NCBI GenBank assembly: GCA_021162485.1
Contig: JAGGYP010000084.1
Span: 1-18,530 of the forward strand
Direction of reading: 5' to 3'
DNA length: 18,530 bases
From: Thermoplasmata archaeon
GTDB taxonomy: Archaea > Thermoplasmatota > E2 > DHVEG-1 > B8-G13
Of the stretch, positions 6,564 through 15,099 are shown piece by piece (position 1 is the first letter of the stretch; the number at the start of each line of letters is the position of its first letter). Position numbers and translations under genes: made by a program. The notes under the pieces are model-generated. The model saw only the letters and a list, made by a program, of their open reading frames with translations. It was not told the origin of the DNA and searched no databases.

Positions 6564-7277
6564 TTATCCCTCTTTATAAGCTAAATTTTCCAAAATGTTT
6601 TTGAGATCATCTAAAGGCAGATTTGTGACAATAAGGGGAATGTTTTCATATTCTGACAGCTTAGTTGCTAGTGAATCTACCGCGCTTGGTTTGTGATAAA
6701 CTACTATAGAGGGTTTCATTGGATGCACACGAACCGCAATCATAGGGCTTCTCCCATATGTTATACCTGTGAATATGAGAGCGCGCTCGGTACTCCATCC
6801 ATATATGCGAGTATAATCTGTAGAGCTTAATGTTTTTATTGCACTAATGCTGTCTATTAGAGTAAAACCTTTAACTGTTTTCCTGTCTAACATATCCTCG
6901 CAGGTTAGTATCTCCCCATGTATGCTCTCCACAAACTCTCTCCCAGATATCGAATAAGGATATTCCATTATCTCTATTACACCCTTTGGACTTTCTATCA
7001 TCGAAGTATACCTGTTTATTATCTTTCCACCTCTTTTCTCGTCTATCTCAAAAAAAGCCTCTATCAATCTTTTTATTGTCTTAATACCTGGTGATGCTCT
7101 TCTGCCTGATTCATAATCGCTTATGACACTGGGGGAAATTTTTAGATAGTTCGCTAATTCTGTTTGTGAGATTTCAAAGGTATTTCGCCATTTTTTCAAA
7201 GTAGCCCCTGGTTTGGGGCTAAGTGTGATCTCGCCCGCTATTTTTTCAGCTAATATGTTTTTTACGTTCATATTCAT
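6564..7277 (-). CDS. XRE-type transcriptional regulator with C-terminal sensor-like domain
   Basis: A 237-residue DNA-binding protein. The Cro/C1-type helix-turn-helix lies at about 28-75 (WRNTFEISQTELANYLKISP, then SVISDYESGRR). The C-terminal ~130 residues form an alpha/beta domain with hydrophobic strands (RALIFTGITYGRSPMIAVRV, SIVVYHK, IPLIVTNL), which resembles the archaeal family COG1709 of predicted regulators. The start ATG overlaps the DUF35 stop in ATGA (7274-7277), so it is translationally coupled to the mevalonate-entry enzymes. The obvious inference is autoregulation and control of this operon, with the C-terminal domain sensing a metabolite. The ligand and operator are not known. 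A ribosome binding site is not needed given the coupling. Confidence 0.85.
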   Translation of the reverse strand: MNMNVKNILAEKIAGEITLSPKPGATLKKWRNTFEISQTELANYLKISPSVISDYESGRRASPGIKTIKRLIEAFFEIDEKRGGKIINRYTSMIESPKGVIEIMEYPYSISGREFVESIHGEILTCEDMLDRKTVKGFTLIDSISAIKTLSSTDYTRIYGWSTERALIFTGITYGRSPMIAVRVHPMKPSIVVYHKPSAVDSLATKLSEYENIPLIVTNLPLDDLKNILENLAYKEG

Positions 7278-7693
7278 CTCTTAATGGGTCTAAATTTATA
7301 CCCATAATAAATAGCGCCTGTATCTCCATCTTCCTGTATCTTTCTAAATGCTATCTCTACAGGCATACCAATCTTTATCTTATCTGGGTTGCAATCAACT
7401 ATCTGCGAGGTAACCATAGGTCCTTCATCTAACTTAACAATAGCTATTATATATGGTATTTCATCTTCAAATGTCTCCGGAGCAACGTGTATAATAGTAT
7501 ATGTATATATTTTTCCTTTTCCTTTTAACTTGTATTTCTCCATCTTACCTATACTGCTTCTTCTGCATCTAGGGCAAACATTTCTAGGTGGGAAATAAAC
7601 TGTTTTACACTCTCCACATCTTGTACCTATCAAATTGTATCTGTGTGGTATCTCTCTCCAAAATTTTGAAACTAGATGATAATGCGTAGTCAT
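7274..7693 (-). CDS. DUF35 acyl-CoA-binding bridging protein (zinc ribbon + OB fold)
   Basis: A 139-residue member of the DUF35 family. The N-terminal helix (HYHLVSKFWREIPHRYNL) is followed by a rubredoxin-like zinc ribbon with Cys26, Cys29, Cys40 and Cys43. An OB-fold then covers about 55-135 (GKGKIYTYTIIHVAPETF, PYIIAIVKLDEGP). In archaea this protein sits between thiolase and HMG-CoA synthase and lets acetoacetyl-CoA pass through a shared CoA site, as shown for the complex of a methanogen. The gene order here (synthase, thiolase, DUF35) is the same. The ATG directly follows the thiolase stop with no spacer, and GGAGGTGG just upstream, inside the thiolase end, is a strong ribosome binding site. 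Confidence 0.92.
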   Translation of the reverse strand: MTTHYHLVSKFWREIPHRYNLIGTRCGECKTVYFPPRNVCPRCRRSSIGKMEKYKLKGKGKIYTYTIIHVAPETFEDEIPYIIAIVKLDEGPMVTSQIVDCNPDKIKIGMPVEIAFRKIQEDGDTGAIYYGYKFRPIKR

Positions 7694-8854
7694 TTAAACC
7701 ACCTCCAGTATATGAACGGCACATGATGCTCCACTGCCGCCGATATTATGTGTCAATCCTATCTCAGCATCTTTTACTTGTCTTCTATCTGCTTCTCCTC
7801 TCAATTGCATTACTATTTCAGCTATCTGCGCAACTCCTGTGGCACCAACTGGATGACCTTTTGCTTTTAGACCTCCACTTGTATTAATCGGTATCGTTCC
7901 GTTTATCTCTGTTAGTCCCTCTTCTACTGCTTTGCTCCCCTCTCCTTTTTTGAAAAAACCTAGATCTTCTGTTGCTAATATTTCCGCTATCGTAAAGCAA
8001 TCATGTACCTCAGCAACATCTATGTCTTTTGGTTTAATTTTTGCTTGTTTATAAGCCATCTTTGATGCCAGTACAGTTGATTTAAACGTGCATATATCGT
8101 CTCTAGAATGTAACGCCAAGGTATCAGATGCCTGACCAGAGCCTATAATTTTTACAATTTTATCTGTATATTTTTTCGCATCTTTTAATGGGCATAATAT
8201 AACTGCTGCAGCACCATCACTTACAGGAGAACAATCTAGTAATCTTAAAGGATAAGCTACTGGTGATGAATTGAGTACATCATCTACACTAATCTTTCTT
8301 CTGAAATGCGCATTTGGATTTAATGCCCCATTTGCATGATTTTTAACTGCAACCTGAGCAAGTTGTTCTCTTGTAGTTCCATATTCATACATATGACGAG
8401 TGGCGATCAATGCATATAAAGCTGGAAATGTCGCTCCAAAAAATGATTCCCATTCCTGATCCGCAGCTGTAGCAAGTGTATTTGTGGCTTCTGTACTAAC
8501 AACATCTGTCATTTTTTCTACGCCACCGACAACAACCATATCATGGATGCCTGAGGCTACAGCAAGATAAGCTTGTCTAAATGCTAAGCCACCAGATGCA
8601 CAGGCGCTTTCTACTCTAGTAGAAGGTACACCTGTTAAACCTGCAGAGTCTGCAACAAGGGCACCCACATGTTCCTGACCCACGAATCTGCCTGCACTCA
8701 TCGATCCAACATATATTCCATCTATTTCTCTACCACTTATACCTGCATCTTCTATAGCCTTAATACCAGCCTCGGTTATGAGATCTCTAAATGATTTTTC
8801 CCAGAGTTCTCCAAATTTTGTAAGACCTATCCCAATTACTGCTACATCTCTCAT
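7694..8854 (-). CDS. Acetyl-CoA C-acetyltransferase (archaeal thiolase)
   Basis: Condenses two acetyl-CoA into acetoacetyl-CoA, the first step of the mevalonate pathway for isoprenoid lipids. The 386-residue protein has the nucleophile Cys85 in [12 protein letters not shown], His284 in EVHDCFT, His334 in [14 protein letters not shown] and the C-terminal [12 protein letters not shown] motif with the acid/base Cys. It is of the archaeal, SCP2-thiolase-like type that acts with a DUF35 protein. The ATG at 8854 is preceded by GGGAGTGAT, and the gap to the HMG-CoA synthase stop is 6 bases. Taken with its two neighbours it should form the thiolase/DUF35/HMG-CoA synthase complex, in which the unfavourable thiolase reaction is pulled by the following step. 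Confidence 0.95.
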   Translation of the reverse strand: MRDVAVIGIGLTKFGELWEKSFRDLITEAGIKAIEDAGISGREIDGIYVGSMSAGRFVGQEHVGALVADSAGLTGVPSTRVESACASGGLAFRQAYLAVASGIHDMVVVGGVEKMTDVVSTEATNTLATAADQEWESFFGATFPALYALIATRHMYEYGTTREQLAQVAVKNHANGALNPNAHFRRKISVDDVLNSSPVAYPLRLLDCSPVSDGAAAVILCPLKDAKKYTDKIVKIIGSGQASDTLALHSRDDICTFKSTVLASKMAYKQAKIKPKDIDVAEVHDCFTIAEILATEDLGFFKKGEGSKAVEEGLTEINGTIPINTSGGLKAKGHPVGATGVAQIAEIVMQLRGEADRRQVKDAEIGLTHNIGGSGASCAVHILEVV

Positions 8855-8860
8855 ACATTA

Positions 8861-9913
8861 TCACTCCCAATATAAAAGATCTCTAAACTTAGCATATGTT
8901 CCATAGTCTATGTACTCTTTATTCTCCAGAAGTTCTCTTACAGTAGGTGCATTTTTCCTCCTAAACTTTTTTATGTTTTCAGTTATGGTTATATCAAAAG
9001 AATCACTACCAGCGCCTGATCCATAACTTGTAACAAAGATTCTATCACCTGGTTTAGCAATATCTAAAACAGCTGATAACCCAATGAGATAACTACCTGA
9101 ATAAGTATTGCCCAGTAGAGGACATATTAAGCCAGGCTCTATCTGCTCGTATGTGAAACCTAGTTTTTTTGCAACACTGATGGGGAATTTTCCATTTGGT
9201 TGGTGAAAAACAGCATAATCATAATCTTCAGGCTTCGTCTTGATTCTCTCCATAAGATTTTTTGATGCATTTATTATATGTTTAAAGTATGCGGGTTCTC
9301 CTGTAAATCTTCCACCATGTGCTGGATATTTTCTTGCTTCTCTTCTCCAGAAATCGGGTGTGTCTGTGGCAAAAGAATATGTTGCATTTATATTAGCAAT
9401 TATCTTTTCTTTCCCTAGCAGAAAAGCTGCGCCCCCTGCCGAAGCTGTATACTCAAGTGCATCTCCAGGTGCTGCTTGTGAAGTATCTGCCCCAATTGCA
9501 AGACCATATTTTATCATATTGGATTTTATCAAGGCTATACAATTTTGTATTGCAGCGGTTCCTGCCTTGCATGCAAATTCATAATCAGCGATCATTAAGT
9601 CTGGTGTTGCTCCAATAGCCTCACCAACGATGGTTCCTGTTGGTTTGACTGCGTAGGGATGGGATTCGCTTCCAACATAGATAGCGCCAATCTCCTGTGG
9701 ATCAACTTTACATCTTTTTAACGCATATCTTGCAGCTTCGACACTGATTGTAGCAACATCCTCATCTGGACCTGGAACTGATTTTTCTGTTATGTTGAGT
9801 CCCTTTTCGATGTACTTAGAATCTTTACCCCAAACCTTTGCTATGGAAGAGGCTTTTATTCTGTAACGTGGTATATAGACTCCATAACTAACGATTCCAA
9901 TATTATCTTCCAT
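8861..9913 (-). CDS. Hydroxymethylglutaryl-CoA synthase
   Basis: Adds acetyl-CoA to acetoacetyl-CoA to give HMG-CoA, the second step of the mevalonate pathway. The 350-residue length is typical of archaeal enzymes and shorter than eukaryotic ones. Catalytic residues by family comparison are Glu83 (YVGSESHPY), Cys115 ([15 protein letters not shown]) and His237 ([11 protein letters not shown]). The N-terminus [14 protein letters not shown] is also characteristic. It is the first gene of a five-gene operon with thiolase, DUF35 protein, XRE regulator and a small zinc finger. The ATG at 9913 has a TATA box (9951-9960) at a distance that predicts a leader of about 15 bases. HMG-CoA reductase, the next enzyme, is not in the window. 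Confidence 0.95.
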   Translation of the reverse strand: MEDNIGIVSYGVYIPRYRIKASSIAKVWGKDSKYIEKGLNITEKSVPGPDEDVATISVEAARYALKRCKVDPQEIGAIYVGSESHPYAVKPTGTIVGEAIGATPDLMIADYEFACKAGTAAIQNCIALIKSNMIKYGLAIGADTSQAAPGDALEYTASAGGAAFLLGKEKIIANINATYSFATDTPDFWRREARKYPAHGGRFTGEPAYFKHIINASKNLMERIKTKPEDYDYAVFHQPNGKFPISVAKKLGFTYEQIEPGLICPLLGNTYSGSYLIGLSAVLDIAKPGDRIFVTSYGSGAGSDSFDITITENIKKFRRKNAPTVRELLENKEYIDYGTYAKFRDLLYWE

Positions 9914-9950
9914 ACCCTGATAGCACCGGCTTTAGCAAAATACAAAACCC

Positions 9951-9960
9951 ATATATAAAA
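9951..9960 (-). promoter_or_regulatory. TATA box of the HMG-CoA synthase operon
   Basis: Read on the minus strand this is TTTTATATAT. Transcription would begin near 9928-9930, leaving a short leader that contains GGTG upstream of the ATG at 9913. It is the clearest promoter for the run 9913 to 6417. The 80-bp gap 9914-9993 holds this promoter, a perfect 10-bp palindrome (TAATCGATTA, 9983-9992) upstream of it, and no gene. Confidence 0.6.
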
Positions 9961-9982
9961 TTGTCGATTTAAAATTCGTCAA

Positions 9983-9992
9983 TAATCGATTA
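9983..9992. repeat. 10-bp palindrome upstream of the HMG-CoA synthase promoter
   Basis: TAATCGATTA is self-complementary over all ten bases. It lies about 25-30 bases upstream of the TATA box of the operon that encodes an XRE regulator, and directly beyond the stop codon of the coiled-coil gene. It could be an activator or operator site or chance in AT-rich DNA. Role is inference. Confidence 0.35.
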
Positions 9993-9993
9993 A

Positions 9994-10878
9994 TTATGTT
10001 AAGGAGATTTTTTGTCCCTTTTTAAGAGCCTCTATTGTTTGCTCAGTCACTTTCTCTATTTTTTTCTTATCCAAAAGTGCCTGTTGTGCTCTTTTGTTCA
10101 GCTCTTCTAACATTTTACGTGCCTCTTCCCTGTGTTTTCTCCGCTCTTTTTTAATCGTGATTATTTTACTTCTCATCTCCATGGCTTTGGCATGTAATTT
10201 ATTCGCCTCTTCTCTTATGGCTACAAATTTTTCATGTTTTTTCTTTGCCTCGTTTATAAGAGCTGCTACTTCTTCCATAAGTTTAACAAACTTTTTGTGA
10301 GCCTTTTGCATTTCTTTATAATACTTTTGTACTTGTTGATGTTCCTCATCGGCTTTCTTAAACAACTCTTTTATTGCTTTTTCTGTATCTGATAAATCAA
10401 CTTCGATTATCTTCTGCTTTTCTAACTCTTTTTTAAGTTTCTCATATTCCTTTTTCTTTTTCCGTATCTCTTCAATAAGCTCATTTTCTTCCTCTGCACT
10501 CATTGGCTCTGTCTCTTGCCTGTATTCAAGCATTTGTATATCTGCTTTTAGCTCCTCAACGCGAAGAGGTAAGCTTTTTATTATACTGCCTTTTTTGCTT
10601 CTTTTTGCTTGGATAAGCTCTTTGGCTTGTTTCTGTAACTTGTTTCTCATTTCTTTGTGCTCTTTCATTTTTTCTGCTAGTTTGTTTCTCTCCTCTTTTT
10701 TCTTGTTCATCTCCTCAAGAAGTTCCTTCCGTCTCTTGTTGATCATGTCTCTTTCTTCTTTCACGGTTCTTGCTAACTCGTTTAACTCATTTCTACGCTG
10801 AATTAAAAGTTGATACTTTTTATCCGCATTCCTCAGTTCTTCAAACCATTTTTTCTTGTCTGCTGCTTCTTCTTCCAT
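9994..10878 (-). CDS. Archaeal coiled-coil protein (COG1340-like), unknown function
   Basis: A 294-residue, highly charged protein that is coiled coil almost throughout, with long runs of Lys, Glu and Arg and heptad-like hydrophobic spacing. A short break at about 95-125 (KRSKKGSIIKSLPLRVEELK, then a LEYRQETEPMSAEEENELIEE stretch shared with archaeal COG1340 proteins) separates two long helices. No catalytic motif, signal peptide or membrane segment is visible. Members of this family are sometimes mislabelled as phosphoserine phosphatases; nothing here supports that. The ATG at 10878 has AAAGGAG about 10 bases upstream. It is 53 bases downstream of the large membrane-protein gene on the same strand and may share its transcript. 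A structural or DNA-organising role is possible, but I cannot assign one. Confidence 0.8.
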   Translation of the reverse strand: MEEEAADKKKWFEELRNADKKYQLLIQRRNELNELARTVKEERDMINKRRKELLEEMNKKKEERNKLAEKMKEHKEMRNKLQKQAKELIQAKRSKKGSIIKSLPLRVEELKADIQMLEYRQETEPMSAEEENELIEEIRKKKKEYEKLKKELEKQKIIEVDLSDTEKAIKELFKKADEEHQQVQKYYKEMQKAHKKFVKLMEEVAALINEAKKKHEKFVAIREEANKLHAKAMEMRSKIITIKKERRKHREEARKMLEELNKRAQQALLDKKKIEKVTEQTIEALKKGQKISLT

Positions 10879-10931
10879 TATTTTTATGCTCCTTTACAAA
10901 AGCAATTCTTCTATAGCTAAAAGTTTTTTAA

Positions 10932-12929
10932 TTATTTCTGCCTAACCGCTATATGAAGACTATTTTTACCTCTTACTGCAATCCATGGAAGTTTTAACTT
11001 GGCAAACCCTTTTTCTGGTATGGTTAGATTCTCGACTTTGTTTCTCTCCTCACCATTTATGTATATAGTAACGGAGACTTTATCTGCTGGAGCATCTCCA
11101 TTGTTCTCCAATGTAAACGATGTTGTAACTATGTCTCCTCCTTTAAATACTTTTGGAAAATGTTTTACATCCTTTATAAAGAGAGCTGGTCTAGCCTCTC
11201 TCAAATTGGTTAACAAAGAGATCTCCATTGACTTAGAAGGTTTCTGTCTAGGTGCTGCCTTTACCCTTATCTCAGACCAATCTCCTACGTTATCTGACTC
11301 ACTAGTTTCGACAACTAGTTTAATTTCCCTGCTCTCATTTGGGTTCAAAACTACCTCATCTTCATTCAAGGAAATCTTCCAATTTGGTTTTTGCACAGAG
11401 TTTGCAGATAAACTATAGAGCAATCTAACCTTATATGGGTTTAAAATAGTTAAACTATATTCAGCCTTGTCACCAGGTTTTACTTCCTTTATTCTATCTA
11501 CACAAATTATTTCAACATATTTCTTTCTTCTAAGATAGAGAGCCACAAAAATGATTAATAATATGATTATTACTATAATTAGAAGAAATACATATGGTGC
11601 TATTCCACCTATAATTGCAGTTAATCCAATGCTGTTTGATATAGATTTTAAAGAATTAAATAGAATTTCTCCTATACCGGGACTAATTACCTCTGTTTTA
11701 ACTTCGACTGTTTTCTCTAACTTTCTATATGGGTCATAGGTTATTTTTAACGTTAAAATATCTGTTGTACCAACTTCTGCATCTTTGGGTATACTTACTC
11801 TAACTTTTATCCTATCTTCCTCATCTGGCTTTAGCTCGGTTCTATTCTTCTCAACCCATATACTCCAGCCATGCTGAGAATTTATAGATAGGTTATAAAT
11901 ATCTTCGCCCTCTCCTATGTTTTTAATAACAAAAGCATATGTTACATTTTCTCCACTTTTTGCCTTGCCATTCTTTGGTTTTACAACTTTTACATCATAA
12001 ACGTATAATCTCTTAGATGTGTTCAAACTAACAGTGGAAAAAGCTAGGCCCAAGTTACCCTCTGCTGTTATAGTTAGATTTGTGTTGGTTTCAATATCTG
12101 AAGGTGCTGTAATTGTAATATTGGTGAAATTATACCCTCCACCAGGTAAATATAATCTCTCCACGTATAAAGATGCATCCCATCCTAATGAGCTAAAATC
12201 ATAGGATAACGTTACATTATCATCCTCATCTTTTTCATTTGAAACTTTTATGGTATACTCTGTGACGCCACCAGGTTTAAGGCTATCGTATTGAATCTTA
12301 TTTCCTTCTTTGAGTATAGTAATTTTGTAGGGGGGAGCCGGTTCTAATTCCTCTAAATTGCTTATCTTTATATTTGAGGGGTGTTTATTTGAGTTGAAAA
12401 GTAAATTGAATTTAAGAAAACCCACCTTGCCGAGCAATCCTGTTTTATTTGCCGTTACAACCAATGCAAGTCCATTTTTTTCCTGCAGTTGATAGTCTTT
12501 AATAGTAAATGTAAAAGTTGCAGAGGAGCCTAACAAGGTTGAAGTAACTTTCTGAGATTTTAATCCTAGCTGATAAGATGTTGTAAAATCCCATAAAGAG
12601 ACTGTAACTTCACGTGTAGCAACTATATTAGATTTAAAATAGAGTGTTATACTAACTTTGCTATTGGTCATCTTAAGAGGCCTATCATTCTCATAAAACC
12701 ACATTACTCCATCTACTTCATCTAAGTTTGCAACAGAGTCTTCTGTTTTTGTTGGTTTCTCAGCATCCATGAAGCCACTGTTATCACTCTTTAACTCCTT
12801 GAAATACAGTTGAAGTGTTGTCTTTTCTCCTTTAGTTATATGAATAAGAGAAAGTGCAGAGACAAAAGCAAATGAAAAGACTATAGAAAATGCTACTAAC
12901 TTTTTGAAATATATCCCATAACGTGGCAT
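10932..12929 (-). CDS. Membrane-anchored protein with Ig-like NEW3/CARDB domains
   Basis: A 665-residue envelope protein of unknown function. Residues about 9-30 form a signal peptide or N-terminal anchor. An N-terminal beta-rich domain (40-180) is followed by two NEW3-type Ig-like repeats (about 215-305 and 312-412, with GENVTYAFVIKNIGEGEDIY). One long hydrophobic helix spans about 434-466 and ends in LRRKK, which predicts a cytoplasmic C-terminal side. Beyond it lie another Ig-like domain (about 483-560) and a CARDB-like domain (about 582-663, TSFTLENNGDAPADKVSVTI). N-x-S/T sequons are common before the helix (nine counted) and rare after it (two), which fits the outside/inside assignment. 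The ATG at 12929 has AAGGGAT upstream and a TATA box at 12963-12972. Confidence 0.8.
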   Translation of the reverse strand: MPRYGIYFKKLVAFSIVFSFAFVSALSLIHITKGEKTTLQLYFKELKSDNSGFMDAEKPTKTEDSVANLDEVDGVMWFYENDRPLKMTNSKVSITLYFKSNIVATREVTVSLWDFTTSYQLGLKSQKVTSTLLGSSATFTFTIKDYQLQEKNGLALVVTANKTGLLGKVGFLKFNLLFNSNKHPSNIKISNLEELEPAPPYKITILKEGNKIQYDSLKPGGVTEYTIKVSNEKDEDDNVTLSYDFSSLGWDASLYVERLYLPGGGYNFTNITITAPSDIETNTNLTITAEGNLGLAFSTVSLNTSKRLYVYDVKVVKPKNGKAKSGENVTYAFVIKNIGEGEDIYNLSINSQHGWSIWVEKNRTELKPDEEDRIKVRVSIPKDAEVGTTDILTLKITYDPYRKLEKTVEVKTEVISPGIGEILFNSLKSISNSIGLTAIIGGIAPYVFLLIIVIIILLIIFVALYLRRKKYVEIICVDRIKEVKPGDKAEYSLTILNPYKVRLLYSLSANSVQKPNWKISLNEDEVVLNPNESREIKLVVETSESDNVGDWSEIRVKAAPRQKPSKSMEISLLTNLREARPALFIKDVKHFPKVFKGGDIVTTSFTLENNGDAPADKVSVTIYINGEERNKVENLTIPEKGFAKLKLPWIAVRGKNSLHIAVRQK

Positions 12930-12962
12930 TTGTATCCCTTTGGGTTTTTATCTCTATAAAAG

Positions 12963-12972
12963 TAAATATAAA
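12963..12972 (-). promoter_or_regulatory. TATA box for the Ig-like membrane protein gene
   Basis: Minus-strand TTTATATTTA predicts transcription from about 12942 and a leader of around 13 bases holding AAGGGAT. The 126-bp gap 12930-13055 is a divergent promoter region; no gene is visible in it. Confidence 0.5.
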
Positions 12973-13019
12973 CTAATTTAATAAAAGTTTCCTTTATTTT
13001 TAATGATTCCAAGTAAATA

Positions 13020-13029
13020 TTATAAAATA
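13020..13029 (+). promoter_or_regulatory. TATA box for the tRNA methyltransferase gene
   Basis: TTATAAAATA on the plus strand predicts a start of transcription near 13050, only about 6 bases before the ATG at 13056. No Shine-Dalgarno motif is present, so the mRNA is probably leaderless or nearly so. Confidence 0.5.
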
Positions 13030-13055
13030 ACTTTACCTTTCTATCAAACAAAGAT

Positions 13056-14072
13056 ATGAAAGTTATTTTTGAGTTATCAAAAGAATATAATTTACTGCCT
13101 GCAGATGAAGTTATATACTCAATAAAAGGTGAAGAAGAAAATTATTATATTATAGAAAAAAATGAAGATGTAGTAATAGTGGATATTGACGAGAGAAAAA
13201 TAAAAAGGTTAGCTGAGAGAATTGCTCTTTCCTTTTTCTTAGATAAATTTCTTTTTGTATGCAAAAGCGATCTTGAAGATATAAAAAAAGTGTGTAAGGA
13301 GATAGATGTATCCTTAGAAAAGGGTAACAGTTTCAGAGTTAGATGCAACAATAGGATTAAAAACAAAGATATTAGCTCTTTAGAAGTTGAGAGAACGGTT
13401 GGTGAAATATTTGCTGAGAGATATAAAGTTGATCTTAAAAAGCCTGATTTTGAAATTAGAGTGATATTATCGGATAATAAAGCATATGCGGGGCTCAAAC
13501 TCTTTGAAATAGATCGAAAGAGTTTTGAAAAGAGAAAAGCACAGTATAGACCATTTTTTTCACCTATATCCTTGCATCCAAAACTTGCCAGAGCTTTAGT
13601 AAACATATCGGAGGTAACTGAAAACAAAACTCTTCTTGATCCCTTTTGTGGTACTGGTGGAATACTTATAGAAGCTGCGTTGATAAAAGCAAAAATTATT
13701 GGTAGCGATATAAACGGAAAAATGGTAGAAGGATGTAAAAAAAATCTAGAATACTATGGAATAACCAACTATAGACTATTTCAGTGTGATATTGGAGAGG
13801 TATCAAGATATGTTAATGAGGTTGATGCAATAGTTACAGACTTTCCATATGGTAGATCAACGAGTGTAGGTGGAGAAAATATTGATACGCTGTACAAGAG
13901 AGGAGCTAAAGCTATTTGTGAAGTATTAAAAAAAGGTGGAAAAGCTGTTGTTGGTTTGCCAAATGAAGATGCATTAGGGATATTAGATAGTCATTTAGAA
14001 AGAGAGGTTGTATATTCGTGTAGAGTGCATAGAAGCTTAACTAGATATTTTGGTGTCTATAGAAAAAACTGA
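13056..14072 (+). CDS. tRNA (guanine-N2) methyltransferase, TrmG10/Trm11 family
   Basis: Predicted S-adenosylmethionine-dependent enzyme that methylates guanine 10 of tRNA at N2. The N-terminal half (about 50-155) corresponds to the THUMP RNA-binding region. The C-terminal half is a Rossmann-type methyltransferase with motif I LLDPFCGTGGILIEAAL (193-209), GSDINGKMVEGCKKN (216-230) and catalytic motif IV at 262-266. That motif reads DFPYG instead of the usual DPPYG, a substitution of the first proline. Length 338 is normal for archaeal TrmG10. It is the first gene of the plus-strand block and lies 45 bases before RNase Z, so two tRNA-processing genes are side by side. The start has no ribosome binding site, consistent with a leaderless transcript. 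Confidence 0.88.
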   Translation: MKVIFELSKEYNLLPADEVIYSIKGEEENYYIIEKNEDVVIVDIDERKIKRLAERIALSFFLDKFLFVCKSDLEDIKKVCKEIDVSLEKGNSFRVRCNNRIKNKDISSLEVERTVGEIFAERYKVDLKKPDFEIRVILSDNKAYAGLKLFEIDRKSFEKRKAQYRPFFSPISLHPKLARALVNISEVTENKTLLDPFCGTGGILIEAALIKAKIIGSDINGKMVEGCKKNLEYYGITNYRLFQCDIGEVSRYVNEVDAIVTDFPYGRSTSVGGENIDTLYKRGAKAICEVLKKGGKAVVGLPNEDALGILDSHLEREVVYSCRVHRSLTRYFGVYRKN

Positions 14073-14117
14073 CTGTTACCACAAAATCTTTTACTATGTT
14101 TTGTAATCCATCTTAAT

Positions 14118-15032
14118 ATGCAGCTTGAAATAATATTTTTAGGAACTGGTGGAAGTTGGCCTACAGTAAAAAGAAATGTTTCAGCCATTGCTATAAAGAG
14201 GGGTGGGGAGATATTATTGTTTGACTGTGGAGAGGGTACACAGAGACAAATCCAGAAATCAAAGTTGAGTTATATGCAAATATCGAAGATATTTATAACG
14301 CATTATCATGGGGATCATTTCTTGGGTTTACCTGGTCTTATCCAGACGATGCAGCTTAACGATAGAGAAAAGCCTCTATACATATACGGACCAAGAGGAC
14401 TAAGAAATCTTATTTCGCAAATACTTTCTCTGGGATATTTTACACCTACATATGAAATAGTTGCAACCGAATTAAATGATAATTGTAGTATAAAATTTGA
14501 TGGGTATACCATAAAAACTTTGAAAGTAGATCATAACGTGCCAACATTGGCCTATTCTTTAGAGGAGGATGAAAGACCTGGTAGATTCAATAAGGAAAAA
14601 GCATTGGAGCTAGGGATACCTGAGGGGCCATTATTTAGTAAGCTCCAAAAGGGGAAAACTATTGAAATAAACGGCAAAAAAATAACCCCAGATATGATAT
14701 TAGGCCCGAAAAGGCCGGGGAGAAAAATAGTGATATCAGGGGACACTAGACCTCTTGAAAAGCTTGTAGATTTTGCGAAAAATGCAGATGCCTTAATCCA
14801 TGATGCAACTTTTCATTCTGAGTTAGAAGAAACAGCAGTTGAATATGGACATAGCACTGCGAAACAGGCAGCTGAAATAGCAAAAAGAGCGAATGTAGAG
14901 AGGCTTTTTTTAACACACATTAGTCCTAGATACATGGATTCAAAACCATTGGAGGAAGAGGCAAGAGAGTTGTTTGCTAATTCTATAGTTCCTAAAGATT
15001 TTCAAAGCTTTGAAATCAGACTTAAAAAATGA
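14118..15032 (+). CDS. rnz: Ribonuclease Z (tRNA 3' endonuclease)
   Basis: Zinc-dependent metallo-beta-lactamase-fold endonuclease that removes the 3' trailer of tRNA precursors. The 304-residue protein is the short form. It shows GTGGSWPTVKRNVSAI at the N-terminus, the histidine motif THYHGDHFLG (His62, His64, Asp66, His67), His139 in VDHNVPTLAYS, Asp209 in ISGDTRP and His267 in FLTHISPRY. The GPLFSKLQKGK segment (170-180) is the expected conserved loop. The start codon ATG at 14118 has no Shine-Dalgarno motif; a weak TATA-like CTTTTACTAT (14088-14097) would give a leaderless message, or the gene is read through from the methyltransferase gene 45 bases upstream. Confidence 0.95.
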   Translation: MQLEIIFLGTGGSWPTVKRNVSAIAIKRGGEILLFDCGEGTQRQIQKSKLSYMQISKIFITHYHGDHFLGLPGLIQTMQLNDREKPLYIYGPRGLRNLISQILSLGYFTPTYEIVATELNDNCSIKFDGYTIKTLKVDHNVPTLAYSLEEDERPGRFNKEKALELGIPEGPLFSKLQKGKTIEINGKKITPDMILGPKRPGRKIVISGDTRPLEKLVDFAKNADALIHDATFHSELEETAVEYGHSTAKQAAEIAKRANVERLFLTHISPRYMDSKPLEEEARELFANSIVPKDFQSFEIRLKK

Positions 15033-15038
15033 TTTTTT
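15033..15038 (+). terminator. T-run directly after the RNase Z stop codon
   Basis: Six T residues follow the TGA stop. A new TATA-like element (TATTTATTAAAA, 15044-15055) follows for the deaminase gene, so termination here is plausible. The evidence is the base run only. Confidence 0.35.
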
Positions 15039-15099
15039 AACAATATTTATTAAAATGAGATAAATTACTAAACCAAACACACAGAGGGAAATTATAAAA

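Noticed and set aside
9994..10878. Phosphoserine phosphatase annotation sometimes given to this coiled-coil family
   Set aside because: No HAD-type DxDxT motif or any phosphatase motif is visible; the protein is coiled coil throughout.
10999..11418. 139-codon plus-strand frame inside the Ig-like membrane protein gene
   Set aside because: Antisense of a gene with clear domains; no promoter or ribosome binding site and no recognisable motif.
13145..13627. 160-codon open frame on the minus strand inside the tRNA methyltransferase gene
   Set aside because: It lies entirely within a well-supported gene; the peptide is low-complexity Ser/Leu/Phe-rich, as expected for the antisense of Lys/Glu-rich coding DNA.
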